A stretch of DNA of 64,000 bases, taken from Acidobacteriota bacterium (lineage in GTDB: Bacteria; Acidobacteriota; Terriglobia; Terriglobales; Acidobacteriaceae). Shown here one piece after another: positions 8,682-18,697 of the stretch (position 1 is the stretch's first letter; the number at the start of each line of letters is the position of its first letter). The position numbers were made by a program, and so were the translations under genes. Location of the stretch: the NCBI GenBank assembly GCA_021792135.1, contig JAJYVF010000007.1, forward strand, positions 1 through 64,000. The letters are read 5' to 3'. Under the pieces are notes generated by a model that was not told where the DNA came from, made no database searches, and saw nothing but the letters and a program-made list of their open reading frames with translations.

Positions 8682-9941
8682 ATGCTGACAACAGCCGCTC
8701 AGGAAAATGCCTACGATGTTGCCCTGGCGAACTTCGATGCTGCAGCGGACGCGCTCGATCTCAGCCAGGACATTCGGGAGATGATCAGGTATCCCGAACG
8801 CGTTCTCACCGTGGGCGTGCCCGTCCGCATGGACAACGGGCACATTCACCGCTTCGAAGCGCACCGGGTGCAGCACAGCTCGGTCCGCGGACCGGCCAAG
8901 GGAGGCATCCGCTACCATCCGCAGGTCACGCTGGATGAAGTCAAGGCCCTGGCCACCTGGATGACCTGGAAGTGCGCGGTCGTCAATATCCCCTTCGGCG
9001 GCGCCAAGGGCGGCGTGACCTGCGATCCGAAGCACATGTCGCAGGGCGAGCTGGAGCGCATGACGCGCCGCTACACCAGCGCCATCCTTCCCATCATCGG
9101 CCCCGAACAGGATATTCCCGCCCCCGATGTCTACACCAACGCTCAGACCATGGCCTGGGTCATGGATACCTACAGCATGACCAAAGGCTATGCCATTCCC
9201 GGAGTCGTGACCGGCAAGCCCCTCTGCCTGGGCGGCTCTCTGGGGCGCAATGAGGCCACCGGCCGGGGGGTCTTCTACACCATCCAGTCCGCCTGCGAAC
9301 ATCTGGGGCTCCCTCTGAAGGGCGCGGAGGTCGCGGTCCAGGGCTTCGGCCATGCCGGCTCAGTCACGGCCCGTCTTCTCCATGAGGCGGGTGCCAAAGT
9401 GATCGCCGTCAGCGATTCCACTGGCTGCGTCTACAACCGCAACGGGCTCAACGTTCCGGAGCTGATCCACATGAAGACACTGACCGGCCATGTGGCGGGA
9501 TTCCCCGAAAGCGAGCCCATCGAACACGGCGAACTTCTGGCCATCGAGTGTGACATCCTGGTCCCGGCCGCGCTCGAAAACGCCCTGCATGCCGCCAATG
9601 CCGGCGCAGTAGGAGCAAAGATCGTCGCCGAAGCCGCCAACGGCCCGGTAACCCCCGGCGCAGACCGGATCCTCGAAAAGAACGGCGTCTTCGTCATCCC
9701 GGACATCCTCTGCAACGCCGGCGGCGTCACCGTTTCCTATTTCGAATGGGTGCAGGACGAGCAGCACCTCTTCTGGGAAGCGCAGGATGTCTACGACCGG
9801 CTGCAGCGCGTCATGAAGACCGCATTCCGCGAGGTGCTGAAGATCCATCTCGATCGCAGGGTCCCGATGCGGACTGCGGCCAACATGCTGGGCATCGGAC
9901 GCGTCGCCGAGGCGGTGCAAATCCGCGGCATCTATCCGTAG
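8682..9941 (+). CDS. gdhA: Glutamate dehydrogenase (Glu/Leu/Phe/Val dehydrogenase family)
   Basis: A 419-residue enzyme matching the usual length for the hexameric NAD(P)-dependent family. Motifs are SSVRGPAKGGIRYHP (about 66-80), the catalytic lysine in NIPFGGAKGGV (K109) and PEQDIPAPDVYTN. The Rossmann turn is VAVQGFGHAGS, and LCNAGGVTVSYFEW lies near the end. AAGGAGGG at 8667-8674 gives a strong ribosome-binding site 51 nt after the aminotransferase gene. In this operon it would oxidise glutamate from the transaminase step, releasing ammonia and NAD(P)H and returning 2-oxoglutarate. Coenzyme preference is not read from the sequence. Confidence 0.94.
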   Translation: MLTTAAQENAYDVALANFDAAADALDLSQDIREMIRYPERVLTVGVPVRMDNGHIHRFEAHRVQHSSVRGPAKGGIRYHPQVTLDEVKALATWMTWKCAVVNIPFGGAKGGVTCDPKHMSQGELERMTRRYTSAILPIIGPEQDIPAPDVYTNAQTMAWVMDTYSMTKGYAIPGVVTGKPLCLGGSLGRNEATGRGVFYTIQSACEHLGLPLKGAEVAVQGFGHAGSVTARLLHEAGAKVIAVSDSTGCVYNRNGLNVPELIHMKTLTGHVAGFPESEPIEHGELLAIECDILVPAALENALHAANAGAVGAKIVAEAANGPVTPGADRILEKNGVFVIPDILCNAGGVTVSYFEWVQDEQHLFWEAQDVYDRLQRVMKTAFREVLKIHLDRRVPMRTAANMLGIGRVAEAVQIRGIYP

Positions 9942-9984
9942 TCACAGGATTCGCAGCTCCCAGGACCAGCTGCGGCGTGGCGAT

Positions 9985-10008
9985 CGGCGGAGGTGAAAAC
10001 CTCCGCCG
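9985..10008 (+). terminator. Perfect 10-bp hairpin with GAAA loop after the vor-ilvE-gdhA operon
   Basis: CGGCGGAGGT (9985-9994) pairs perfectly with ACCTCCGCCG (9999-10008) across a GAAA tetraloop, 43 nt after the gdhA stop. No T-run follows on the plus strand, so it is not a textbook intrinsic terminator; it may act as an mRNA 3' end stabiliser or a factor-dependent stop. Confidence 0.4.
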
Positions 10009-10150
10009 GAACCGCGAATGACAGATCCTCCGCGACAAAGCTCCTCCTTTGCGGCAATACGCACACCCGTCAGGGCAGCCGAGGCTCGCCGGCCCACGCT
10101 CCCCCGTAAACCCTGTGCGCATATGGCATCCTGTAGTAAGTAGTAAGAAG

Positions 10151-11428
10151 ATGCCCACGACGCGGAGCCATCACCGGCTATCCTTCGAACACACCATCGC
10201 CAGCGCACGCGAAACCATGGTGCTGAGCGAGATTGCTCGTCTCGCCATCGACAGTTTCCGCACCTCCAGGGTCCGTTTCGCGCTCACTGCCCTGGGCATG
10301 GTCATCGGCACAGCATCGGTGATCCTGGTGGTCGCCATCTCGGCCACCGGACGCCAGTACATCCTGAGCGAGATCCAGGGCATCGGCACCAATCTCGTTG
10401 AGCTCGAATACGCCGGCGGCGGCTCCGGCGCGGTCACCAACGTCCAGACCGACTTCCTGACCTACCCTGAGGAGCACATCATCGTCGAGCAGGTGCCTTC
10501 CATCGCTTCGTCATCGGTTGTGCTCCAGCTGCACCAGAACATCAGCTTCGGCGGCGGCCTTACCCGCGACGTGCTCGTGCTGGGCGTCGAGCCCGAATAC
10601 CGGCATGTCCGTAACCTGGTGGTGCTCGCTGGCCGCTTCTTCGACGAGGAAGACGAAACCACCCATACGAAGGTGGCCAACGTGACGGAGCCCTTTGCAC
10701 GCGCGATGTACGGCAGCGACACCGCCGCCCTCGGGCGTACCTTTCAGATCAGTGGAATTCCCTTTACCATCATCGGCATCTTCAGGGAGCGCGTCGAAAC
10801 CTTTGGCGAAACCGAGATCGCCAACCAGACGGTCCTCATCCCGTACTCGGTGGGGCGCTACTTCACCGGCACCGATGCCGTCAAGCAGATGTACTTCTCC
10901 ATTCGCGATCAGAACGAGGTGGAAGACGCGGCGAAGCAGATCAAAGACGTCGTTTACAATGACGGCCGGCACCAGCCCAATTCGGTCTATGTGACCCAGA
11001 CCATGACCGCCCTCATCACCCTCGCCGGCAAGGTTGTGAATATTCTCACGGCCATGCTGCTGCTGGTTTCTGCCGTAACCCTGGCCGTGGGCGGCGTGGG
11101 CATCATGAACATCATGCTGGCCACCGTTCGATCGCGTACCCGGGAAATCGGCATCCGCAAGGCCCTGGGGGCCACCTCGCGCGAGGTCCGCCTGCAGTTC
11201 CTGATGGAAGCGGTCTTTGTGTCCCTCTTCGGCGGCGTCATCGGAGCAGTCATCGGGATCGGCATCCCCTTCTCCATCCGATTCTTCACAGATTACCGCG
11301 TTCCTGTTTCAGGATGGTCGGCGGTGGTCGGACTGGCCGCCTCAGCGGCGGTCGGCGTCGTCTTTGGAACGCTGCCCGCCAACCGCGCTGCGGATATGGA
11401 CCCCATCGAGTCGCTACGCTACGAATAA
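10151..11428 (+). CDS. MacB/FtsX-type ABC transporter permease
   Basis: About 425 residues with the MacB layout: first membrane helix near the N-terminus (RFALTALGMVIGTASVILVV), a long periplasmic MacB_PCD domain, then three C-terminal helices. The FtsX signature VGGVGIMNIMLATVRSRTRE lies between helices and IGIRKALGAT follows. The chain ends in the usual DPIESLRYE. Such permeases work with a separate ATPase and often a membrane-fusion protein in exporting peptides or lipids, or as mechanotransmission devices. No ATPase gene is adjacent here, so partner and substrate are unknown. Start is uncertain: ATG 10151 adds 22 residues that look coding, ATG 10217 is the alternative, and neither has a strong Shine-Dalgarno. 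It converges with the next gene with only 4 nt between stops. Confidence 0.88.
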   Translation: MPTTRSHHRLSFEHTIASARETMVLSEIARLAIDSFRTSRVRFALTALGMVIGTASVILVVAISATGRQYILSEIQGIGTNLVELEYAGGGSGAVTNVQTDFLTYPEEHIIVEQVPSIASSSVVLQLHQNISFGGGLTRDVLVLGVEPEYRHVRNLVVLAGRFFDEEDETTHTKVANVTEPFARAMYGSDTAALGRTFQISGIPFTIIGIFRERVETFGETEIANQTVLIPYSVGRYFTGTDAVKQMYFSIRDQNEVEDAAKQIKDVVYNDGRHQPNSVYVTQTMTALITLAGKVVNILTAMLLLVSAVTLAVGGVGIMNIMLATVRSRTREIGIRKALGATSREVRLQFLMEAVFVSLFGGVIGAVIGIGIPFSIRFFTDYRVPVSGWSAVVGLAASAAVGVVFGTLPANRAADMDPIESLRYE

Positions 11429-11432
11429 TCCC

Positions 11433-12176
11433 CTATTGCTGCAGCTTCACTCCAGCCGGCATCACCGCCAGAGCCACTTCCATCTGTGTTCCGTCGGGCA
11501 CCTTTACATTTCTGCCCCTCGACGTAAAGGTCGCCGAAGACTGCTCGTGGATATCGCTGTGCAGCGCCACACCCGGAACTCGGCTCTTCGGCGGCTGACC
11601 GGACTGTTGCGCGGCTCCGGAATCCGGGATATTCATCTGGGGCTGTTGCTGGGGTTGTTGCGGCGCTTGCTGCGTAGGCATGTTGCGGGCGCCTCCGCCT
11701 GACGATCCGCCGTTTGCCGGCATACTCGGCATGCCGCCGCCCGGATCCTGCTGAACCTGCTGCGTCAGGAAGACCGGCTCGTAAATGGAGATGACGGTCG
11801 CCTTGATCGGCAGTTCCTTGCCATCCTTCAGCTTTACCTTGTCAAAAGTCACCACCACGGTGGAATCGCTCTTGTGCTCCGACGACGTCACCTGGTCCAC
11901 GTGCCCTTCCAGCACCGCATTCCTCGGCAATGTCTGTTCATCCGGGATCTGCACCGGCTGTTGCAGCTTGGCGGTCACAAGGTCACCCTGCTTCGCCTTC
12001 TTTGCGTCGATCGTTTTGCTCAGCTCCGCCACCGCCGGGACCATCTGCAGCGTGTGCGGGGAAGTGGATGGATCCCCGGTGGCCGCCGCCTTCTGCGCCC
12101 ACGCTCCTGCGCCCGCAAAAACAGCCATGACAACGCCGGTCCCTATGGCCAGCGACTGTCGGACGAATCGATGCAT
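11433..12176 (-). CDS. Exported hypothetical protein with Pro/Gln-rich linker
   Basis: A 247-residue protein with an N-terminal signal peptide (MHRFVRQSLAIGTGVVMAVF, cleavage probably after GAWAQ). A beta-rich domain covers about 40-135 (KTIDAKKAKQGDLVTAKL, AVLEGHVDQV). A low-complexity linker of Pro, Gln and Gly follows (about 145-190), and a short conserved-looking tail (SRVPGVALHSDI to KVPDGTQMEVALAV) ends it. The domain resembles surface/periplasmic proteins that are common in Acidobacteriota, but I cannot name the family or a function. ATG 12176 has GGGAGGAG just upstream. It ends 5 nt from the ABC permease stop. Confidence 0.8.
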   Translation of the reverse strand: MHRFVRQSLAIGTGVVMAVFAGAGAWAQKAAATGDPSTSPHTLQMVPAVAELSKTIDAKKAKQGDLVTAKLQQPVQIPDEQTLPRNAVLEGHVDQVTSSEHKSDSTVVVTFDKVKLKDGKELPIKATVISIYEPVFLTQQVQQDPGGGMPSMPANGGSSGGGARNMPTQQAPQQPQQQPQMNIPDSGAAQQSGQPPKSRVPGVALHSDIHEQSSATFTSRGRNVKVPDGTQMEVALAVMPAGVKLQQ

Positions 12177-12274
12177 AACTCCTCCCTGGGTTTGCTCTTG
12201 TCTCCACCCTTATCAGGACGAGGGACAACGCAGCGGCGTTGCCTGCCGCTGGTAAACTGGAGCATGAAAGCATT

Positions 12275-12445
12275 ATGGCAGCCGCGACCCAAATTCGCCT
12301 CTCCATCAGCGAATACCCGCGTTCCAGCTTCCGGTCCGACTGCGACCATGTCGACAACGTAATCGAGGAGCGAGATGGGGGCGTCTCCACAGGCATCCAT
12401 CCGGAACTGAATGCCCTTTCTGCCGCCGCCGAGGACGCACGATGA
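12275..12445 (+). pseudogene. Truncated Uma2/DUF820-type nuclease remnant
   Basis: A 56-codon frame starts MAAATQIRLSISEY at ATG 12275 and continues SFRSDCDHVDNVIEERD. This is the N-terminal signature of Uma2-family restriction-endonuclease-like proteins, where SYRPDCDFVDGEIEER is typical. Uma2 proteins are about 180-200 residues, but here the text loses similarity after about residue 36 and stops at 12445, so the catalytic PD-(D/E)XK part is absent. It sits in the spacer between an exported protein and typA. Assignment is by motif recall; no search was run. Confidence 0.65.
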
Positions 12446-12543
12446 TGGCGCAAATGCCGTAACTGCGCCGGCAGCCTCACCTCTGACCGCTTCATCCCTG
12501 AACCCTTCACCCCGGATCGCCTTATCCCCTTGAGAGAATCTCT

Positions 12544-14358
<1,815 letters not shown>

Positions 14359-14696
14359 CAGACCCGAAGCATAGCTCCTCTAGCCGGCGGCCCTGTCTGG
14401 CTCCCAGCAGCAAAAATGAACCCGGCGGAACGTCACCACTCCGCCGGACACTTGTTCTCGCCCTACCTCAGGCCGCTTTCTGCGCCTAAGGATTCACCCG
14501 GTTCGAAACCTCCGTCAGCAGATGATTGGTCCGCGGAGTTGGCCTGCAGGCGTGCGGCATCCCCTCCGCTGCCGTTCCCCTTTCCCGCTATGACGCAGCC
14601 CGGATTGGGGACGTGGAGGGAACTCCCCTTGCTGGATTGCCTGACACCCTCTGCAGCCGTGAAGCCGCACCGGAGAGGCTGTTGGCTGGCTGAGAA
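14359..14696. other. Intergenic stretch downstream of typA
   Basis: About 340 bases hold no gene I can support. Frames crossing it on either strand are extensions of neighbours' shadows. A hairpin with a T-run (described separately) faces the minus strand near 14412-14447, well downstream of the minus-strand gene that ends at 14697, so the rest may be its 3' untranslated region or worn sequence. Confidence 0.35.
14412..14447 (-). terminator. Probable intrinsic terminator on the minus strand
   Basis: CCGGCGGA (14422-14429) pairs with TCCGCCGG (14440-14447) around a 10-nt loop. On the minus strand the stem is followed by GTTCATTTTTG, an imperfect T-run. It could end transcription from the recombinase-domain gene 250 nt upstream; on the plus strand it would act 60-90 nt after the typA stop but without Ts. 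Confidence 0.5.
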
Positions 14697-15137
14697 TCAG
14701 ACCATCTTCGCGAATTTCAGCCGCCGCTTCTCCCACTCCTCGGTCGAGAACAGGCGCGGGCCGACTTCGATCAGCCGCGGAATCATATTGAAGATACCGA
14801 CCGGGCTCCAGCGGCGTCCTTCGCGCGTCCGGAATCCCTTCTCGTTCAGATCGCTGGCAATCGCCGAAAAGGAAAAGTCCTGCACCAGCATCTCCATCAT
14901 CAGCAGAAGCGCCTGGTTTTCCGCCGGTTCGATTTCCAGCCGCTGGCAGTCGTCGGAGATGCGCAGCCCGTAGGGAATATCTTCGCGATACGCGCCTTCC
15001 GTGGGCGCTTCGGAATCGGGCAGCTCGCGGCGCCACTCCAGGGCCACCAGTTGCCAGCCAGCCGCAGCGCGCTCCCGCATCACTGCCTCGCTCACAGGAC
15101 CATGCAGAACATCACGCATTCGCTCGAAGTACGCCAT
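14697..15137 (-). CDS. Small protein with a serine-recombinase 'recombinase' domain-like segment
   Basis: A 146-residue protein from ATG 15137 (GGAGGG 8 nt upstream). The C-terminal half reads FSFSAIASDLNEKGFRTREG, then RRWSPVGIFNMIPRLIEVGP. This is the helix-turn-helix pattern of the DNA-binding 'recombinase' domain that follows the catalytic domain of large serine recombinases. No resolvase catalytic domain (with its N-terminal Ser) is present. The N-terminal half (MAYFERMRDVLHGPVSEAVM, AAGWQLVALEWRREL) is not that domain. It may therefore be a domesticated DNA-binding protein. The reading frame is intact and uses codons like its neighbours. The role is unknown. Confidence 0.72.
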   Translation of the reverse strand: MAYFERMRDVLHGPVSEAVMRERAAAGWQLVALEWRRELPDSEAPTEGAYREDIPYGLRISDDCQRLEIEPAENQALLLMMEMLVQDFSFSAIASDLNEKGFRTREGRRWSPVGIFNMIPRLIEVGPRLFSTEEWEKRRLKFAKMV

Positions 15138-15317
15138 GGGAAGAACCCTCCGCCCCGCAACGAGCCGAGCACGTGGATTTCCATCTCTGGCTCCCCGCAA
15201 ATGCCTGAAAAATCAACAGGCGCCCGGCTTCCGAGAACACGCCCGCAAAGGACCGGTGTCCGTTCCGGAACCATGCTGTCCGCCTCCGAACACGCCGGCG
15301 GGGCGCGCATCCGTCTC

Positions 15318-17180
15318 TTACTGGTCTTCCACCTGCAGCGTGACCACCTGCTGTCCCCTCATGACCGCATCCATGGGAAGCGATGCCATCGGAACAGCCG
15401 ACTCGCCATTCAGAGCCATGCTCTTGTTGTCCTTCAGAGGAGCGAGCACGTTGGCCATCGAAAGCGGAATCGCCGTCAGCGTGCGCCCTTCGACTGCGGC
15501 CTGCGGCTCGGGAGCCAGCAGCGTCACGTAGAGCCGGTCGCTGGGGTGAGCACTGTTCAGCTGCTCGATCGTCGCAGCCATGTCCAGAGGCTGCGCATTG
15601 AACTGCGGCGGCTGCATCAGGCGGTCGAGCATTCCGCCATCGCTCACCAGCAGGCGCACCGGTCCCTCCGGCAGATTGGCCGGCAGCCTCACAGGGATAC
15701 GCACGTTGCGGAGTTCGCCGTGCCACGGGCGGATCGTGGCTTCCACCGTGACCGTATCACCGGGGTGAATCTCCACCTTACTGGCCTGCGCGCTCTCGAT
15801 TTCCGCCGTTAGTCGCCGCGGAATCGCCGCCACTTCCAGATCCACACTCTCGATCGGAGTCCGCCGCGCCGCATTGTCATACAACTTCGTGAAGCGTTCC
15901 CCCAGCGCCAGCGCCGCCAGCAGATTCGCAGGCAGCGTGTCGGTGGGCGCCACCAGACTGTTCATGTGCACCGAGGGATATCCGCTCAGCTTCACGCTTC
16001 CCTGCACCCGGTAGGTTGTCTGGGCGGAGTAGCCGTTCTCCTGCATCAGCCCCTGAAACACCGCAACCATCACCGCCATCGGTGTAACCTGGGGCTGATC
16101 GATCACCTCAAAGTGCAGTGATTCGCTCGGCTCGTGCTTTTCCGGCTGTACCCCATCGCGCGTCACCCGCAGCGTGACCGGAATCATCCGCGCCGCCTTG
16201 CCGAATTCCCCCATGATCGCCGATTCGCGGTCTTCCGTAATCGAGCCGACCGTCTCCGTCGTGTTGATGATCTTGAAGGCATCCAGCGGCGACGGCAGTG
16301 TCGCCACCACTTCTGCCTTGGTCATCGGCATCGAGACCGGACCAAACTGCGTGATCGGGTGCCCGCACGCCAGCATCCGCTTCGGATCGACATAGGTCAC
16401 GGTGCAGGTCGCCGCGATGTCCAGATCCCCGCGCACCAGCACAGCGCTCACCGCCGAGCCCGGAATCAGCGGATCCGGCTGCTGGTCGTTGCTCTCCGAT
16501 CCACCGATGCCCCCCACCGGCATCAGTCCCGCGGGCGCATGCTCGCTCCACAGCTTCAGCGCTGCCTGGCTGAACCCGCTGAAGACCAGGGGCGTCGCCA
16601 TCGGCTGAATCAGCGAACCAGGCGAATCCGGAGTGCTGATCGAGGAAGTCGCCGAACCCGGAAACGCCGCCGCCTCCATGCCGGCCTGCGCCATCTCCGT
16701 CGCAGACGCAGCGTCGCCCTGCTGGGTTACCCCCAGCATCTGGGCGATCGGCGTAATCCCCGCGATCGGCTCCTTGCTGAACTGCCCAATCCGGAATGCC
16801 AGCGCGCCCACCAGCTGGCCATCGATGTACACCGGACTGCCGCTCATGCCGGCTACCACACCCGTGTATTCCGGCTTCGCGCCTTCCAGCCGCGCCAAAA
16901 TCATGTCCTGCCGGGGCCCGATTGCGTTGTGCAGCACCCCCAGGATCTCCACCCCCATCGGCTCGGGCCGCGTCCCCTGAAACACGGTGTACGCCACGCC
17001 CTGCTGCCCGCGGCGGATCTGGCTCAGAGGGAAAAACTTTGTAACCGCCGGAGGGTTCGGCGGCAGGGGCACCGGTACTGCAATGGCCTGCGCAACAACG
17101 TTCCCCGCCACACACCCCAGCGTCGCAAGGGTCAGCGCTACGCCCCAGCGGATACCTTTCGATTGTCTAGACACGTCCAT
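15318..17180 (-). CDS. Exported SpoIVB/S55-type serine peptidase-domain protein
   Basis: About 620 residues with an N-terminal export signal (WGVALTLATLGCVAGNVVAQ). The middle carries the S55 features GMSGSPVYIDGQLVGALAF, where the second Ser is the likely nucleophile, and CGHPITQFGPVSMPM. These are the hallmarks of the SpoIVB peptidase fold found in spore formers. Spore formation is not expected here, so a periplasmic protease or sensor role is likelier. The C-terminal 250 residues are beta-rich and unassigned. ATG 17180 (MDVSRQ) is preferred over the upstream TTG at 17198. The gene is divergent from a VWFA-family exported protein, with 68 nt between starts, suggesting a shared control region. 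Confidence 0.85.
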   Translation of the reverse strand: MDVSRQSKGIRWGVALTLATLGCVAGNVVAQAIAVPVPLPPNPPAVTKFFPLSQIRRGQQGVAYTVFQGTRPEPMGVEILGVLHNAIGPRQDMILARLEGAKPEYTGVVAGMSGSPVYIDGQLVGALAFRIGQFSKEPIAGITPIAQMLGVTQQGDAASATEMAQAGMEAAAFPGSATSSISTPDSPGSLIQPMATPLVFSGFSQAALKLWSEHAPAGLMPVGGIGGSESNDQQPDPLIPGSAVSAVLVRGDLDIAATCTVTYVDPKRMLACGHPITQFGPVSMPMTKAEVVATLPSPLDAFKIINTTETVGSITEDRESAIMGEFGKAARMIPVTLRVTRDGVQPEKHEPSESLHFEVIDQPQVTPMAVMVAVFQGLMQENGYSAQTTYRVQGSVKLSGYPSVHMNSLVAPTDTLPANLLAALALGERFTKLYDNAARRTPIESVDLEVAAIPRRLTAEIESAQASKVEIHPGDTVTVEATIRPWHGELRNVRIPVRLPANLPEGPVRLLVSDGGMLDRLMQPPQFNAQPLDMAATIEQLNSAHPSDRLYVTLLAPEPQAAVEGRTLTAIPLSMANVLAPLKDNKSMALNGESAVPMASLPMDAVMRGQQVVTLQVEDQ

Positions 17181-17248
17181 AGAGTAAGCTGCTCGCAAGC
17201 TTGCCGCAAAGGCTCAATCGGCTCGAAAATCGTTCCAGAGGTTTTGTC

Positions 17249-18436
17249 ATGAGGGACCTTCGCCTGCGTATCCCGGCCGTCGCCATTGCCATTCTGCTGT
17301 TATTTCAGACGTTGCTCCCCGGCCCAGGGTTATGGGCCCAGCAAAATGCCCAGCAAAGCCAAAACCAGCAGCAGACCCAGAGTCCGCAACCGCCCCCGGA
17401 CCAGACGGCACCAGCAGCAGGCGGTCCCGGCAACGACAACGGGCCAATCGCTATCCCACGGTCCGCTCCAGCGCCCCCTCCACCGCCTGAGCCGACCGTA
17501 AAGAACCCTCCGGCTCTCAACAACTATTCACTGCGCGTCGATGTCCCCGTCGTCAATGTGGATGTGGGTGTCCTCACCCAGAAAACGCACCAGTTCATCC
17601 CCAATCTCCAGGAAGACAACTTCCGCGTGTTCGAAAACGGTGTGCCGCAGCAGATCGTCGGCTTTCAAAGGGTCAAGGCACCCATTACTGCCGTCCTGCT
17701 CCTCGAATTCGCCTCCACCAGCTGGTGGTTCATTCAGGACATGTGGGACGCAGCGTGGTCCTTCACCCAGCAGCTACAGCCCAATGATTACGTCGCAGTC
17801 GTGACCTACGACATGCACACCAATATTCTGACAGATTTTACGCAGAACCGGATGCTGATTCAGGAGGCCATCAACTCGTTGCAGATCCCCACCTGGCAGG
17901 AAACCAACGTCTTCGACGCCGTCTATGAGACGCTCGACAGACTCACCCGTGTCGACGGCCGCAAATACATCATCCTGGTGGGCTCCGGTATCGACACTTT
18001 CTCCAGAATCACCCTGGACAAGGTCTATCAGAAGATCAAGGAGACACCCAACGTCACCATCTTCACCATCAGCACCGGCGGTTACGTCCGTACCATGGCC
18101 GAACCTTTCATGGGCGGCATGGCGGAGACTACCTACCTGCAGGCCGACAACCAGATGGACTACTTTGCCAGAATGACCGGCGGCATGCACTTCGAGCCCC
18201 GCTTCGAAGCCGAATTCCCCGACATTTTCAGCGAGATCAACAATTCCATCCGCAACCAGTACCAGATCACCTACAAGCCCTCCAACCCCAAAATGGACGG
18301 AACCTACCGGCGCATCCGCGTTGAGCTGGTCGACAACGAAGGCCGTCCTCTGCGGATGCAGGATCAGAAGCACCACCCGGTCAAGTACGACATCATCGCC
18401 CGCGACGGCTACAAAGCCAAACAGCAGGTGGAGTAG
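17249..18436 (+). CDS. Exported VWFA-related acidobacterial protein
   Basis: A 395-residue secreted protein starting at ATG 17249 (AGAGG upstream). A signal peptide (LRIPAVAIAILLLFQTLLPG) is followed by a Gln/Pro-rich spacer (about 30-85) and a von Willebrand A-like domain with VDVGVLTQKTHQFI, EDNFRVFENGVPQ, PNDYVAVVTYD and KYIILVGSGID. It matches the VWFA-related family typical of Acidobacteriota. The usual metal site DxSxS is replaced by LEFASTS, with Glu for Asp, so metal binding is doubtful. Function in this family is unknown, probably protein binding at the envelope. It is divergent from the S55 peptidase-like gene. Confidence 0.88.
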   Translation: MRDLRLRIPAVAIAILLLFQTLLPGPGLWAQQNAQQSQNQQQTQSPQPPPDQTAPAAGGPGNDNGPIAIPRSAPAPPPPPEPTVKNPPALNNYSLRVDVPVVNVDVGVLTQKTHQFIPNLQEDNFRVFENGVPQQIVGFQRVKAPITAVLLLEFASTSWWFIQDMWDAAWSFTQQLQPNDYVAVVTYDMHTNILTDFTQNRMLIQEAINSLQIPTWQETNVFDAVYETLDRLTRVDGRKYIILVGSGIDTFSRITLDKVYQKIKETPNVTIFTISTGGYVRTMAEPFMGGMAETTYLQADNQMDYFARMTGGMHFEPRFEAEFPDIFSEINNSIRNQYQITYKPSNPKMDGTYRRIRVELVDNEGRPLRMQDQKHHPVKYDIIARDGYKAKQQVE

Positions 18437-18697
18437 TCCTCCACGGTGGCGCCAGCCTTCAGCAGCCTGCGTGCTCCGTCCCTGGTTACTCCAGCCGGCC
18501 CGCGGTCGGGCTTGCGGCCGAATCGCCCCGTAACCCCCGGTGATCTCGTTAGTTACCAGGATAATCACACCCGGGTGTCAAGGTTTTTGCCCCGGGGTTG
18601 TAGCATTTCTGAATTGAAGTGCTATGGCAAGATGCGCTCCCCGGCGCGATCCTGTTCTCGTAACACAAGGAATTCACAGGAGACCAGGGACCACACA

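Noticed and set aside
12177-12274. Possible regulatory RNA between the exported protein and the Uma2 remnant
   Set aside because: No stable extended secondary structure or conserved RNA motif is seen by eye; a covariance search would be needed.
14416-14973. 185-codon plus-strand frame across 14416-14973
   Set aside because: More than half lies opposite the better-supported recombinase-domain gene, and the rest has no ribosome-binding site or conserved pattern.
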